Part shown: in pieces, positions 36,991-50,368 of the stretch
Layout of the letters: the number at the start of each line of letters is the position of its first letter
Position numbering within the stretch: the first letter of the stretch is position 1
Origin: Macrocystis pyrifera
Lineage: Eukaryota > Sar > Phaeophyceae > Laminariales > Laminariaceae
NCBI GenBank assembly: GCA_031763025.1
Contig: JASSKH010000020.1
Location: 2,449,756 to 2,513,755, forward strand
DNA length: 64,000 bases
Direction of reading: 5' to 3'
Position numbers and translations under genes: made by a program
Notes under the pieces: model-generated
Databases searched by the model: none
Told to the model about the DNA's origin: nothing
Seen by the model: only the letters and a program-made list of their open reading frames with translations

Positions 36991-38115
36991 CTCGATTATC
37001 AGCAAGAACGACAGCAAGAGCCTATGTTTCATTCAAGATGGATTAGTGTTGCGGAGTTGGAGGTCCTACACTCTCTAGGAGTATTGTACGTGTGTGTTGG
37101 TTTCCGAACCAGAGTACATCAGAGTGACGCATGTAGATCACCGACGACGATCAATGCAGCCTCTGCGGACGCGGACAAAAAGGCTGTTTCCCATGAAGCT
37201 GGTGCCTACGCCAGCTTGGGGTCATTTGATACCTCATGACTGTTTCTCAAGTAGGCTACTACCATGAGGACCAACCTCTCCACCGATGCACGTGTGATGC
37301 CCGTGTTTGGCCACTACGTCAACAATCATTTGTGTCGAGGCCTAGGATATCTTGGACATCATATCCTCGAAGCGTACGTCGAAATATTCTGCTCCTACTA
37401 CCACGTTCCGCTTTGGTCCAGTACGGATATCAACAGGACAGCAAACTAGCATCGCTCTCTGTACTGCATGATTCCCCGAATTGATCCAGCTCGGGTAGCT
37501 GGGGCAGGTTTTGTGGCCTCCACGACGCGGATATTTCTCTACGACGGTGTTCGATGCGATGCATTCGTAAGCTTTTATCTAAAATCGCTCATCCTTACCA
37601 GAATGCCTCGACAAATATGTATGGGTGTAGGCATTACGCAATTGTCTGGGTATTGCCTGACGTAGTGCCGCTGCAGATCGATCTCTTATCCTTACAAGGC
37701 GTGCCTCGTGGCATACTGGCTGTTGTTACTTGTATGTCACACGTCTTACTACATGCGTGAGGCGACCTTGTCGAGTTGCTCTTTCCTCCATCAGGAAACG
37801 CCACACGTGGAGCAAACACATGCATTTAACCGATGGAACACATGAAACTTCGTGCCTGGTGTGCCGGGATCTGTGTTTTCATTCTTTTAGGAAGATGCGA
37901 CACACTCCCAAGATCCCGGAAAAACCGTACCAGTAAATTGTGTCTTTACGCCTTGTTTGTCAGCGTAAAACGTCTGATATGTACAGTTAGCCGTAATCAT
38001 CACGCTTCAATCGTCAACCCTCTCATTTCAAACCTTCCAATAGTCACCGCCCCCGCCCCGCTTTCCCTCGTTTACAGCGAGTTCCTTGCCTTGGGTATAT
38101 TTCACGCCATTAACA
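36991..38115. other. Gene-poor; exon-like segments only
   Basis: A segment ending at TTC/GTAAGC (37566) reads ...ARVAGAGFVASTTRIFLYDG and could be an exon, and a 61-codon frame lies at 37264-37449. Neither is assignable to a family. Confidence 0.3.
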
Positions 38116-38221
38116 TTACGGAACACCATAGTAAATAGGATCTATGGTGAACACAAAAAGCTACACATTTGCCTATTTTTGCTAGCAATATTTGGTCTCA
38201 TTTGCTATCTTCCTGCCGTAA
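38116..38221 (+). repeat. MITE copy 4 (forward orientation)
   Basis: Ends TTACGGAACACCATAGTAAA...TTGCTATCTTCCTGCCGTAA, with the forward marker ATGGTGAACACAAAAAGCTA. The right inner repeat is eroded. Confidence 0.7.
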
Positions 38222-41200
38222 TAGTAAACTTCAGATTACGTAGACGTCTGTTTCTTTTTGTCGTAGGTAACTTTAATCGGCCCTCTCTCCTCGGTAGTAT
38301 CGGCTAGAGAGAGTCTCGAGAACTTGTTTTATCACATGAAGGATTTTTCCAGGGACCATCAACGAAAGGCAGTTCAGCAGCAACTCAACGGGTCTCAGGC
38401 ACGTGATGTCTCTCAGCTCGAACGAACGACCTCTTCAGTACAGGGAATATACGTATTCAAACTTACCAGGTGTATAGTAGGTCCAGTTGCGTTATCGGGT
38501 GGCATTTTCTGCAGACAAACATTAATCCGCGAATCAACCGTTTCTGGTGTTACAGCTCAGAAAGACGGGCAATACGCTGCTGATATTGATGTAGTGGCCA
38601 TCGCCCGATTTATTGATGGCGTTTTCCTCCACCAAATGATATATACACGCGCGTTGTTCGTCCGAGTACTGGCGCGTGTGTTCGCACGATCTCTTCGTCA
38701 GACGTGTCTTAGAACCGTGCTGCGGATCAGGGCGAGGAACGTTGATGACAAACGCCTTGGTTGTAACCCTTCATTTGCCCTTGACATTCACGCCCGATGT
38801 AACAAGCGAATGAGTTCAGGCTACCGCTTAAATTGTGAATAAACACCTCAATTAGTTACAGATCAGTTGGCCACAGTGACGGAAACAAAAAACCGTTTTT
38901 TTTACAGTTGCTCCACACCGCAATCACGGTAACTAGTGCACCGCTGTTATACCTCTCCCCTAAAACTGCGCTCACTGCCCCGCTGGGCTCTGCAATGTCC
39001 CCATTTTATATATAAATGTTGAGCATATTTCCCCAAACGTCACCCCTTCGCTAATCAAGGCGGTCGTGCTGGTCGACTACTCAACAATGTGTTTAGCTGT
39101 AAATCACACTGATTAGGACAGCTCAGAAAACAAAGTGCCGCTCGTTATACCTTGTTGAAACCCACACCGCCAAGTTTTCCTCAACATCAATGCTTTTTTC
39201 GGAGGGGGGATATATCTAGTGCTAGGTTCATCTCAAGCTATTTACTTGTTCGGCTGTACGTGGTAGTACCAGCGTGTCCGCGCTTGTTCACTTCGGTCGA
39301 TGCAGCACGTCTCGGGTGAAACCCTTAAACACGCAATGGCGAACCGTTTCTGACGATGAGCAACCAGCGCGAGAGGGAGTTGAGCACACCCGACGGAGTC
39401 TTGTTTGGCGGTCGAAGGCCTAAACCTCTTCCTGAACCTTCAAGTGACCATCGTTTTCGGCATGCGGATATTATGCCTGGTAACCAAACTCAAGCGTTGC
39501 TGGAATTCTCCAGCTTACCCTGCTTTGTATACCGCTATCGCGGAACGTACGCGGCAGTCACAGAGTATATCCATTGCTGGTCGTGGATGTGGCCACACCA
39601 GGAAACCAAACAGTTTATTCGACGCTGCCATCCAATGCACACTCTCCCGCGTCACATTCATTCCTTTACAGCGTGTAGCTCACCCTTCTTGGGTAGCGCT
39701 ATACACCTCACGGAGCTTGGGGCTTGGTCCAAGCAATATCTGCTTGGTCGGACACAACACGAGACGTGCGCCCCGCCGGCATTGCATTGGATGCGAAAAT
39801 CCGTTATAATACGACGACGGCCATGCATGACATGAGACGCTACCCTCCCTGATATCTCCGCAAGGTTGATGTCGTCTTACCCTTCCGTGTTCGTTGTTTA
39901 CGACTCTCTCCAGCCCTCCCATGCTACCACGACCAGTCGTTGTCGCAACCCGCTCCCTCGGTCGATGTACCTACACCCGCACCCTGCGGTTCTCGTGCAG
40001 CCGAATGACCCACGAGATGACAATGCACCGTTCCCAAACGCAAGCGGACATTCTGCGAAACGGCTTAACGCCTCCTTGGTGTAGCCTCGCAAAAACCAGC
40101 TGTGAGTGTCGGTCAAGCTCGGGCGTGAAGGCAACAATATTTCATCTATGCTCGACTGGAACCTATTGAGTTAGAGTCCCGACCGGTCGGTTGGTTGTGG
40201 GTCAAGCATGCTGCCACGCGTGAACCATCGCATCCCTGCACGCATCCCCACCGTGGTGTGCCATTACAAACACTTTGCATCAATGGACGAAAACACAGAG
40301 ATTGCACGACCATCACCTCGTGGGTATCCTACACAGGCGGCGGATCTTAACCATCTACCAGGTGATCGTCGCCATGGTCGCCCACAAACGCCACGCATTT
40401 CCTTCCCCCGTTCGTACGGCCTGCCAGTCTCTGGGACGCCTCGACGTGCCCTCTTTGTCCTCGTCGTGCACAAGCCCGTGTTCCCGTCTACGTAAAACCC
40501 TGGCACTCATCGTCCCGGGCCTGAGTCACGCGCGGCGAGCACCGAATCCACTCTGCGCCGCCGATATATGTCGAGGTTGTCATCTGCGCCGTGCATCTGC
40601 TGTCGGCGCAAAGCCTGGTCGTTCTGAAACGCATCAAGTTTACTGGCGTCCGTGCATCCACTTGTTCGGCAGCCTGTCGGACATGGTTGTGTAGGGAGAA
40701 AGAGAGGGAAAGCAGATCGGGAATACGTCCAACATCGTGAAGCTTGTTCCGAAGCGGTCTGGACTTTCGCGATACGTAAAATAAACCAATGGTTGGGCGC
40801 TTTCTACGGTACGATTGCACTCTATTGGGGTGTAATTAAGGCCCCGCACATGAGGAGCTACTTATCTCACTCAAAAAAAAAAACGATTTTCAATGCTTTA
40901 GAAAACAAAACAAAAACGAACAACCCCATGACCTCAGTGTGTCGCGAGAAACAATGGAGGAAAACTGACTGCACTCGTATTCCGACTAAATTGGTATCAG
41001 TCGTTGTGCCCCGTTAGTGGGATCATGCCGTGCCGAACGATTCAACCCCTGTTGTAGCTCGCCTCTTCCCTGAATGACGACATTCCTCGCTGGTCTTCAG
41101 GGTAGAGACCATTGCGGGTTTCAACACTATCGCGTGCCAGGTCTGCTCTGGCCTGGGGACGATCGGGGTATAATGAAGGCCAAGACGTCCGTAAATCGGC

Positions 41201-42545
41201 AGTCCGAGTGCGTCGGTGACGTATTGTAAAAATTACTCGACGAAGGGCAGCAAGGTGTGTGATGGTTAACTCAACGCACTAAACCGGAAAAGACTAGGTC
41301 GACCAGACCCCTGACGGTGCACGCGGGTTGTCCGCTTAACCATCGAAAGAGCGAACAATATTCAATAACATGCGAGGTAGGGTGATACCGCAACTGACGG
41401 TTTACCACATAATCCTCGCGTTGCTGTAGTGTCACTGGTCGGAACAGCAATACGTAGATGGGTAGAGTAGGATGGGTGTCTGCAGACGAAAAACACGCCG
41501 GCGTGGAGGAAATCTCGGCCTCTTTTATAGTTGCTCATGCAGAAAAATCATCATTTGACTTCTTCACCACTTAAGGTGGTCAGACTGGGCATGGTTTGCA
41601 AGCCAGGTTTCGATTTTGCGCTGGGCGCTGAGCCACCCGCATCATTGAAAATAATCGTAGGGCTTTGCGGGTGGTTTCGTAACCGTGAACCTGGAACACT
41701 GCCACAAACAAGCACCCACAATCGAAAGCGAAAACTGCCGGGCACATAAGTTCTAAGCAGTCTTCGCGCCTCTCGTGCTTCATTATTGTACCTGGCAAAC
41801 AGTCATGTTCTCGTACTTCAACGTGGTCTATGCAACCGTTACATGTACGGCACGCCGTCGCTTTGTTGTATCACCACCCGTTGCCCCAATTTGTACTTGC
41901 GAAACTCATTGTGTACAGCTCTACAAACAGAGTACCTCGTAGCTGATGCATGTTTAAGTGTTGAAGTGTTGAAGTCAGATATGGAGGACAGGTCAAATAA
42001 AGATACCTGACACATACCGATATGTCTTGTCGCAACGTGACCTACTGTACACTGTTTTGTCTTGCGTCCCGTGCTCGTGCAAACTCGAGGTAGCAAAAAG
42101 GGTACTTGTCTTGGCGTTATCTGTATCGATCTCCGGGTTTATCTTATCTATGTTCAGTTCGCACCTGGTATGCACTACAGTACCTGTAAGTTATTTCTGA
42201 CTCTTGTGGGCCCATAAGTGGCCTAATGTTGAGTAGTTTGAGTGTTCGACGTTTGTTTGTCGAAGGTTTCCGTTTCCGCTGAACTTTATCGGCTGAAATG
42301 TTCTAGGTACTACAAGGCGTTTCGCTCCGCGGGCGGCATTTGCGGCCCGCTACGCTAGCTCAGGAAGAAAAAGTACACCAAATATAGCAAAGCGGACAGA
42401 GGTTTATGATTGTTTGTTGTTTTATGATTGTATATATACTTGCAATCTGGCGGCTTGACAATACCAAGAGTCCCGCCGCCATACTTCAGGAGAAAGCAAC
42501 TCGGACGCCACATGTATGAGTATAACACCCTACGAACTTCTTTTT
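38222..42545. other. Gene-poor stretch
   Basis: Longest frames: 38324-38842 (172 aa), two overlapping frames at 39356-39835 and 39405-39809, and 40208-40694. Opposite-strand and overlapping frames of similar length argue against any one being real, and I see no motif or good splice boundaries. A 60-70 codon frame pair at 41531-41798 lies on both strands. Confidence 0.35.
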
Positions 42546-42550
42546 TTAGG

Positions 42551-42780
42551 CTCTTCCCCAACAACCGTCCAGAGCGCCCCTCCACCGCCACACCTCCACT
42601 ACCACTTCCAGAAATCGCCCTGCCATAAGCTGGGACACCCGAGTTGGATCACCTTGTAGCGGGGAAGAACGGTAAATCGCGAGCATGCTACTCATTGCTC
42701 CGAGCTTGCACGTGCTGTGTTGTTGTTGCGGTGAACAAGCAAGCCTCACCAACTTCAACCAAACAGAGCCTGTCTCACCG
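42551..42780 (-). pseudogene. Degenerate duplicate of the Cys-rich exon region
   Basis: Parallel to 43530-43750: on the minus strand both read a [FW]W..-Gly-rich-W.[IV]VG.EP pattern, and both are flanked by GAGCAA.GAGTAG and TTGAAGTTGGTG. This copy has lost its Cys residues and carries stops. About 985 bp separates the copies. Confidence 0.45.
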
Positions 42781-43291
42781 CTGAATGCTCACCCTTGAAA
42801 ATAACGGGACTGGAAATCGTCTTGAAAGTAGAGTATAGTCGTAGCTATTACGCCCAGTTTTGACGGGATTTGGATCCCGAGTCGATTATTTAGATTTCAT
42901 TTTTCGTTTTTTTTTTTCGGATATTATTTTCGGTAATATATCTTGAAATTAGTTTTCAATCAGCTATCTCGCTCAGTTTTGACGGGATTTCGATTTAAAG
43001 CCCAGTTTTAAGCATCCATATTTGGCATTTTCATAGTTTTTGTCGGATTCGCTTCAATTTTAAATTTAGTGTCGTATTTTTAATGTTGAAATGATTGTGC
43101 GATTTTCAATCCGTTATTTGGTGTTGAGACGTTTACCTCAAGGTTAGTTTTTGGGAGCAAATGAAGCAAACATCGTACGTAGAAGTGACGAAAGATCGTC
43201 GTAGACTCGCTGAGCGCAAGGCAGGATATTATATACAGGTGAAAATAAGACAGAGACAAACTTGTCGATTTGAACATATCAATCGATCGAT
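42781..43291. other. AT-rich spacer with a short direct repeat
   Basis: Two copies of C(C/T)CAGTTTTGACGGGATTT lie about 120 bp apart (about 42852 and 42972). No gene. Confidence 0.45.
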
Positions 43292-43614
43292 GGGGATCCT
43301 CCAGTGTCCCCCTCGCAGAAACCACAGAGCCTGGTGTTCTCCCCGGTGCCCCAATGGCGCTCACTGATGCTGTAGACCTCCTGACAGGTGTCCGGATCGC
43401 CGATCTTGCGCGTGTCGCACACTCCGTACGTGGGGTTGGCTTTCTTCTTGACTTCGCAAAGGATGAATCCTCCGTAGGACCTTTACGCCAGGCAGGGGCA
43501 GAGCGGGTCTCCAATTTGAGGCTCTCCCCCCACGATCGTCCAGGACCCTCCTCGACCGCCACCTCCACCACTACCCCCACAGAACTCGCGACGCCAGAAC
43601 TTGGGGCACTTCCA
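43292..43614 (-). pseudogene. Cys-rich exon-like sequence with an in-frame stop
   Basis: In one minus-strand frame: KCPKFWRREFCGGSGGGGGR, GGSWTIVGGEPQIGDPLCPC, LA, TAA stop (43485-43483), then YGGFILCEVKKKANPTYGVC, DTRKIGDPDTCQEVYS and ERHWGTGENTRLCGFCEGD. Regularly spaced Cys (about ten), Gly and Pro suggest a secreted Cys-rich domain. The stop inside a continuous homologous-looking frame suggests a pseudogene or sequence error. I do not recognise the family. Confidence 0.5.
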
Positions 43615-44016
43615 CCCGGTTTAGATCGCTTTACCGGGGACGGCCGGTATATCGAGGATGTGCTACTACTCGTTGCTCCGAGCTTAGGCCAGCTGTGTGT
43701 TGCGGGGGTTGGAAGCCACACCAACTTCAACGAACAGGTGACAAAAAAGGAAAGAGAGCCTGCCAAACAGCTCAAAAAACAAAACCAACTTTTTTTTGTT
43801 TTCCCGAGGTTTTTTCTTCTTTTTCCGAGAAAAAAAGTGTGGCACGACAAGCAAGAAATAAACCAAAGAAACCAAAGAACGCAAAGAAAGCAAAGATCAT
43901 AAAATCGACAATTAATCGCCCTAGACTCGATGAGCGCGAGGCGGGTGGTTATAATGAACTCAAAAAAGCAAACGCAAGCATGTTTATGAAAACGTGCCAA
44001 ACAATTCCAGTTATTA

Positions 44017-44122
44017 TTACGGGGGACCATAGTAAATAGAACTAAATATTTGGTATTAAGAGTACGTAAATATATAGGTTTTTATGTACACCATAGGTCC
44101 TCTTAACTATGGACCCCCGTAT
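44017..44122 (-). repeat. MITE copy 5 (reverse orientation)
   Basis: Well preserved ends TTACGGGGGACCATAGTAAA...AACTATGGACCCCCGTA, with the reverse marker TAGGTTTTTATGTACACCAT. Confidence 0.85.
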
Positions 44123-44230
44123 TAATAGTCTTGTCCAATTGCACGCAAGAAACAGAGACGACGTTGCCGAGGCTTGGTTTCATCGTTTCGGAAGGGTATG
44201 GGCCTACACAGTATGGTAGACTTGTTCTAT

Positions 44231-44334
44231 ATCGGGGGGCCATAGTCAATAGGACCTGCGGTACACACAAAAACCTACATATTTCCATATTTTTACTAAC
44301 AATATTTTGTCCTATTTACTATGGTCCCCCGTAA
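44231..44334 (+). repeat. MITE copy 6 (forward orientation)
   Basis: Starts ATCGGGGGGCCATAGTCAAT and ends TTTACTATGGTCCCCCGTAA. It lies 108 bp from copy 5 in the opposite orientation, so the pair forms a large potential hairpin. Confidence 0.85.
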
Positions 44335-45393
44335 TAGGCACGATAGGGACAGCCCTTTTGGGTGAAATATCGCGTTTTTTCATGGAGCTTCTCAGATGAT
44401 GAAATGCCCAGTTTCGTTTTTTGGTTGCATCGCTGTTCAAACATGAACCTCGTACGAGGGCATGGGGCTGCCTATCGAATTTTGTGTGATAAGGATTACC
44501 CTTTCACCGGTTGATCGACCGGACTTCTACCCCTAGAGCTCAGCATGTACTACTGGTATAACACTTTCACATTTGGCGCCGCCGGCAGGACAAGGTTCGA
44601 CGAACTCAAATGCTTGCGCGTGCGTCCCTAAACACAGGTACTATTTATCTGGTTTCCCGATATTTGAAACAAAGCGAGAAGGTCACAGTACGGCCGTTTT
44701 CTTTCGTTTGGTTCCTAAGATCCCATCGTACAAAGGGGGTGGGAGGGGTGTTATAAGGATTCCCCGGGCTGGGTAATTAACGATAACCCTGGCTGGATAA
44801 TCGACCGATATTTGCCCCTATAGGTGGTCTGTAGGTAACACCTTCGCACTGACGCGTAGGGTCTTCTTAAATCCGTTTTTTGGTGATATATATAGAGCTC
44901 TTAAAGCGAGGTGCAAAAAAAACACTGGGCGCATCGTAGCATTCCTCAATAAACTCTTTCTTCGGTCGGATTCTTATAGTTTGTGGTCAGTCTCAGTCTA
45001 CGTTCGTTCGTTGCTTAGAAAGCGTGTCCTGCACGCTACTACTACTGTAAATTTGACGCCCGAAGGCAATTTCGCTGGTGTATGTACTTGAGGCTAGAAT
45101 TGTACCCCGCCGGTACCCGTTGCGCACGGGTACCTGGAAGTTTTTCAGAAATTGCCGGGTACTAATTTCTTCAGACACACGTATTCGGGTACCCAGTCAC
45201 ATACAGATCGAAACAAATACTCGGCACATGAAAAAAAAAGGTATGTCTGGATCTTGTGGCGACGATGAGACGGTTAAAATATTTTTCGTGTTCGTTCTCT
45301 TCTCTCTTTTTTCGCGTTGAGTTTTTCCAATGTTTTCCCCCACACGCGTTCTACACGATAGAGGTAGCACATTTCCGGTATTTTTTTTTCTAA
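44335..45393. other. No gene recognised
   Basis: Short frames only. A repeated GGGTACC motif occurs near 45100-45195. Confidence 0.45.
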
Positions 45394-45615
45394 ATGACGG
45401 GATTCCTCAAGCCAAAAAAAATCGTCCGGATTTCAATCAATCTTGATTCTAAAAATGACGTTTTCCTATACTCGGGCCGTGGGATTATTCGTCCTGATGC
45501 TATTTGATTTCTGCTTAAGTCATTTTTGGGGTGAGGTATGGAGCTTCTTAAGGTCAAGCGAGGAGCCGCAAACATTGTAGGGTGAGACTCTATCGTAGAA
45601 CGCTTCGTCAGGTGA
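45394..45615 (+). repeat. Dispersed repeat Z, copy 2
   Basis: Counterpart of 27374-27585, with an A-rich insertion (CCAAAAAAAATCG) near its start. Confidence 0.6.
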
Positions 45616-46088
45616 TAGCGTGTGTTTCTTTGCTTGGGCGTATATTATGGTATGTAGTATACGTGCGTAATATCAACGTGTATGTCGTATATAATCTACT
45701 GTGAGGACCTATATCGCCGCAGGGAATATGCACCCCGACATTCACCTTGCCTCCTACAGTAAGGGTGTAAGGTTTTTGGACACCCTGGCACTTTTGTTTT
45801 TGCTTGGATCGTTTAGAAAGGTACACAGGACTGAAATGAGACATTCACATCACCCCACATCGAGGCACAACTGCTGGTACACCATACACCATCGGTTGCT
45901 TGGGAATGTGAGCCCGTTTGTTATGGCACCACAGCAACAACGTTTGCTGCTGCTGCTGTTTTTGTTCCAGGCCCAGATTAAATGTGTAGCCTACTGCAAG
46001 TTGGATAATACAGATGATTGCTCTTGAAACAGCAAGCAGAGCCAGAAAGAAAGCAGAAAGAAGAGGATCTCGCCCTCGGTGCACTTAC

Positions 46089-46174
46089 CATAACAAACAC
46101 TGTATCTCTCGAAGTTCACTCCAGAGTCGGTTGTGGTTCCCGTGCGGTTTCGACTGCCACAGAGACGATGCAAC
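46089..46174 (-). CDS. Candidate Cys-containing exon, phase 1-1
   Basis: Minus-strand acceptor CCTGACAG and donor TATG/GTAAGT bound 86 nt reading LHRLCGSRNRTGTTTDSG then VNFERYSVCY. The exon has one extra base at each end, so it is a symmetric phase-1 exon as found in modular extracellular proteins. It might belong with the Cys-rich sequence at 43292-43614 on the same strand. On the opposite strand, MAPQQQRLLLLLFLFQAQ at 45924 reads like a signal peptide but stops after 34 codons. Confidence 0.4.
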
Positions 46175-46630
46175 CTGTCAGGCTTTGCCCATACTTCATC
46201 AAACATCCGGCACCGCTATCCTGTGCCGGCGCTGAGTTGCTTGCATACAGTGCTCCAACGCCACTGCTACTACTTTAGACCCACAGGGTCCAAAAAGGTC
46301 CGGTCAGGTATAATACCGTTGTTTTTGCCGAGTCTTCTTGGAGTCGAACTGCCGTTCGTGCCAGACTCTCCTAGGCCAATAGATGTATATGGTACCACTT
46401 GCGTGTCGCTGGGGACCGAGATGTGAAGCAACATTTACTTGTTACTGTAAACAAGGAGAAGGTCATGAGGGACATTCTTTCTTATCGGAGAGTCATATAC
46501 TGCTGTATGTATCTTAGTCCAGAGTGGTGGTGCTTTGAGCGAAATTCTTGTACTGATATCAACTACTTGGTATATATTCAATGCAACAGTATCAAACACC
46601 AAAACATAAACTGTAAGTATACTATATGAT

Positions 46631-46734
46631 ATCACGGGGGTCCATATATGGTAGAAACTATGGTATACATAAAAACCTATATACTTACCCTTTTTATCAA
46701 CAATATTTGGTCCTGGTTACTATGTTCCCCGTAA
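46631..46734 (+). repeat. MITE copy 7 (forward orientation)
   Basis: ATCACGGGGGTCCATATATG...GGTTACTATGTTCCCCGTAA, forward marker ATGGTATACATAAAAACCTA. Confidence 0.8.
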
Positions 46735-46946
46735 TATTAAATAGTTTTACCAACAGTGGGAAGCACTATCCTATGATAATATACAAGGTATGTGTCGTGT
46801 GATGAGTGGCAAATCACCGACAGCTGAGAACAGCAATGTCGCATTGTGATCCCACAAGAAGACGCTGAGTCACAACGTAAGCTGAGTCACAACTTGTACA
46901 CAAATCACACATACTGCTGTATGTTCGTGTGAACAGAAAATGCTCA

Positions 46947-47280
46947 TTTTTTTTTTTTTTTTTTTTTTTCATCATCACTTTTACTTTCTAGCCCACTCGT
47001 AGGAGGTTTTACCCTCGACGATCTTCTGGACAAGCCGTGGTCACAGGTGTCTTCCCTTCTCCCCCCCGGTACGTGCCTTTAGTTTTTATCGCGCATAGGG
47101 TTCAGCATTCCCACTGCTCGTCGATTTTCATCGAATGTACAGCTAACTAACGCTCTCGCGCTTTCCACTAATCAATTTTATGCAAGAAAAAGTCCCTATG
47201 AGCATGCACTCGGTGAGACTTGAACTCACGAAATTGATCTTCATAGGCTCGCGGACCACCTACCAAGTCAAATAACTAGT
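46947..47280 (-). mobile_element. tRNA-derived SINE, copy A (complete head)
   Basis: On the minus strand it begins with an A-box-like TGACTTGGTAGGTGG (about 47270), then a B box GTTCAAGTCTC (about 47216-47228) matching the GTTCRANYC consensus. The two are about 40 bp apart, as in tRNA. A ~230 bp body shared with 7322-7606 follows, and a 23-nt poly(A) tail (T run at 46947-46969). tRNA-like head plus poly(A) tail is the SINE signature. Confidence 0.75.
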
Positions 47281-47689
47281 GATGACAGGTGGCGGGAGTA
47301 GCCGTGTACCCCATTTGAGAAAGCCACGCGAGAGGTGAACGCCAGCCTAATAATAAGTGTGTCTAGTATGTCTAACCTGGTATAACCAGTTGAAGGTATT
47401 ATGATTGATTGGCAGAACCATACGGCGATACGTAACACGGTCGGCCAGCGAACTGCGCCAGAAATCGGGCTGCAGAAGTAACGGAGTTATCAGCCTAGGT
47501 TACGCCGGTGAAAAAAACAATCAGCTTGCACGTCCGGTATTTCGTGTGAGAATAAAATTTGTGGCGCTTATATCGATCAGTTTGCCGTCGCCATGCACCG
47601 TTTCGTGTGCCTCTTCCCAAGGTCACGCTGGCAACCCAGAGTCGGGTATCCGGTCTATCTAATATTTAGATGCTTTATCGGAACAGAAA

Positions 47690-47985
47690 AAAAATAGCTT
47701 TTTAAAGACGCTGCGTTTTGAACTTCGGCTGGTTCGTGCTGACCAGAGAGTGTCAGTGACTTGAAACATGTTCGTCACAGAAGCTTGTGTCTCGAGATCG
47801 ATCTCCCGCAGGTTCTCCACAGAGGCCTGGACCTCGACTTAGCTGCTGTCACTGTGGGCGAAGTTGGTTGAGATTTGGGGTGCAAAAAATGAGACCAAAA
47901 GCAACCCCCTACGAAACGCTTGCACATTACTTGCGGACAGCTCACGCTCCTCACAGGAAACTGCAGCCCGCGATATGAAGCAATG
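47690..47985 (-). repeat. Dispersed repeat X, copy 3 (partial, inverted)
   Basis: The reverse complement matches the central part of 5190-5900: GAGCTGTCCGCAAGTAATGT, GGAGAACCTGCGGGAGATCG and AACGCAGCGTCTTTA. The ends of the longer copies are absent. Confidence 0.6.
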
Positions 47986-49242
47986 CTCATGATAGGGCGT
48001 GTGTAGGTGTCTGGTGCGGTCAACGGTAGTAGTTGGCGGCAGCCACAAGCGACTCACGAGTTGTTACCGTGAACTCGAAGTGGGTAGCGCGAAATCTCGC
48101 CAAAAAGTGAAAAAAAAATAATGTTTCGTTGCACAACGACTACACATCCCAGACGAAGAAATGGCTTAAATGAACTATAATTGCTGTTTTCCACGCGGAT
48201 GCTCTATCGCCTCAGTAGTCATCGTGGAAGATGCTGCGGCATGCAAAAATACGTTTTCATGCTCGGTAGCAAGTTATTGAGCCCAGCAAAGTGCGATAAA
48301 GGTCTAAACTGCTCGGAAGTATTGAATATTAGCGTCGACTATAATATTATTGTTCTATAACTACCAGGTACGAAATAACAGTCATGGTTGAAAAACCCTC
48401 CCTGCGTTCGATTCGTGTGTACATGCTGCCCAACTGACCGAGCGCGGGTACTTGATGACGCATTCCCGAGGGTACAAGCGTCCCCTTGAGCGCAAAGCGG
48501 TGGCTGGTAAAGCAAAAGCTGCAGTGCAGCCCGGGTTTTGTCTTCGCTGTACATGGTAACATTCTGCCGACGACGTTCAACACGACCAGTGCCCTTCGTG
48601 GTGCTCTATCCAACAGATATTGCATACGATACAAACTCTGTGTTTACATGCAGTCATACTATGTACCGGGTAACACCAGATCGCGGCCATATTACGGGGA
48701 ACGATCCGTCCCAGGCGCCACATCTTCAATGGGAATTGGGAAAGAGAGATTGCTCGGTTCAAGGCTTCTGGACAAGCTCAACACAGCATATATATACCGC
48801 GTGGTTGGGGTGCTATCCGCGGATAGGCGACAAGATAGACTCCGCAGCAGAGAACTTGTTGGTTGGAAGGCACTGGCCTACCCGGACCGCAAGCTCTCAC
48901 TGCTGTGCAATGGCTTCATTAAAGGCAAAAAAAAATGGTTCCTGTATTTTAGGAAGAGGAAGCAGCGGAACCCGGGTACGAGACATTTTTCCTCATCAAT
49001 AATCATGACGTCTTGCCCCCCCCCCGTTCAGGGTCAACGAACAAACAGCATCGTCGACAGGGGGGAAAGGTGGCGCAAACGGAGGCGTGTAATCTCAATG
49101 AAAAAAAACCGACAACATCAGCAGGGCTGATGAATGCCTTGTACATCAAGTTCAAAAACCTACTAAACATGAGCTTACTACGCTGTTAGTTAGACCATCT
49201 TCTCGAAAATCGTCTTTGCAAGCTTGGTGGGATCCGTGCAAA
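47986..49242. other. No gene firmly recognised
   Basis: Overlapping plus-strand frames 48486-49130 (214 aa) and 48538-49002 (154 aa) compete with minus-strand frames of the same region. None shows a motif I know. Confidence 0.35.
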
Positions 49243-50134
<892 letters not shown>

Positions 50135-50237
50135 ATCGGGGGTCCATAGGTAATGGGACCAAAAAATGTTAGTAAAAATAGGTAAATATAAAGGGTTTTA
50201 TGTATACCATAGGTCCTATTAACTATGGACCCCCGTA
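50135..50237 (-). repeat. MITE copy 8 (reverse orientation)
   Basis: ATCGGGGGTCCATAGGTAAT...ATTAACTATGGACCCCCGTA, reverse marker GGGTTTTATGTATACCATAG. The ends are nearly perfect inverted repeats. Confidence 0.85.
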
Positions 50238-50368
50238 CTAGCAGAAAATGATGGGTGCGAGTGCACAACCCGGTCGGTAGCGTTGTGCTATGCACTACCT
50301 TCTACGTACACCACTCGAACACCATTTATTTGCTGCTGCTCTCACCGCCCATGATAATAGTGATGCCT

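Noticed and set aside
43080..44030. 316-codon minus-strand ORF
   Set aside because: The protein-like Cys-rich reading lies in a different frame of the same strand; this frame is Ser/Thr/Arg-rich shadow sequence running through AT-rich DNA.
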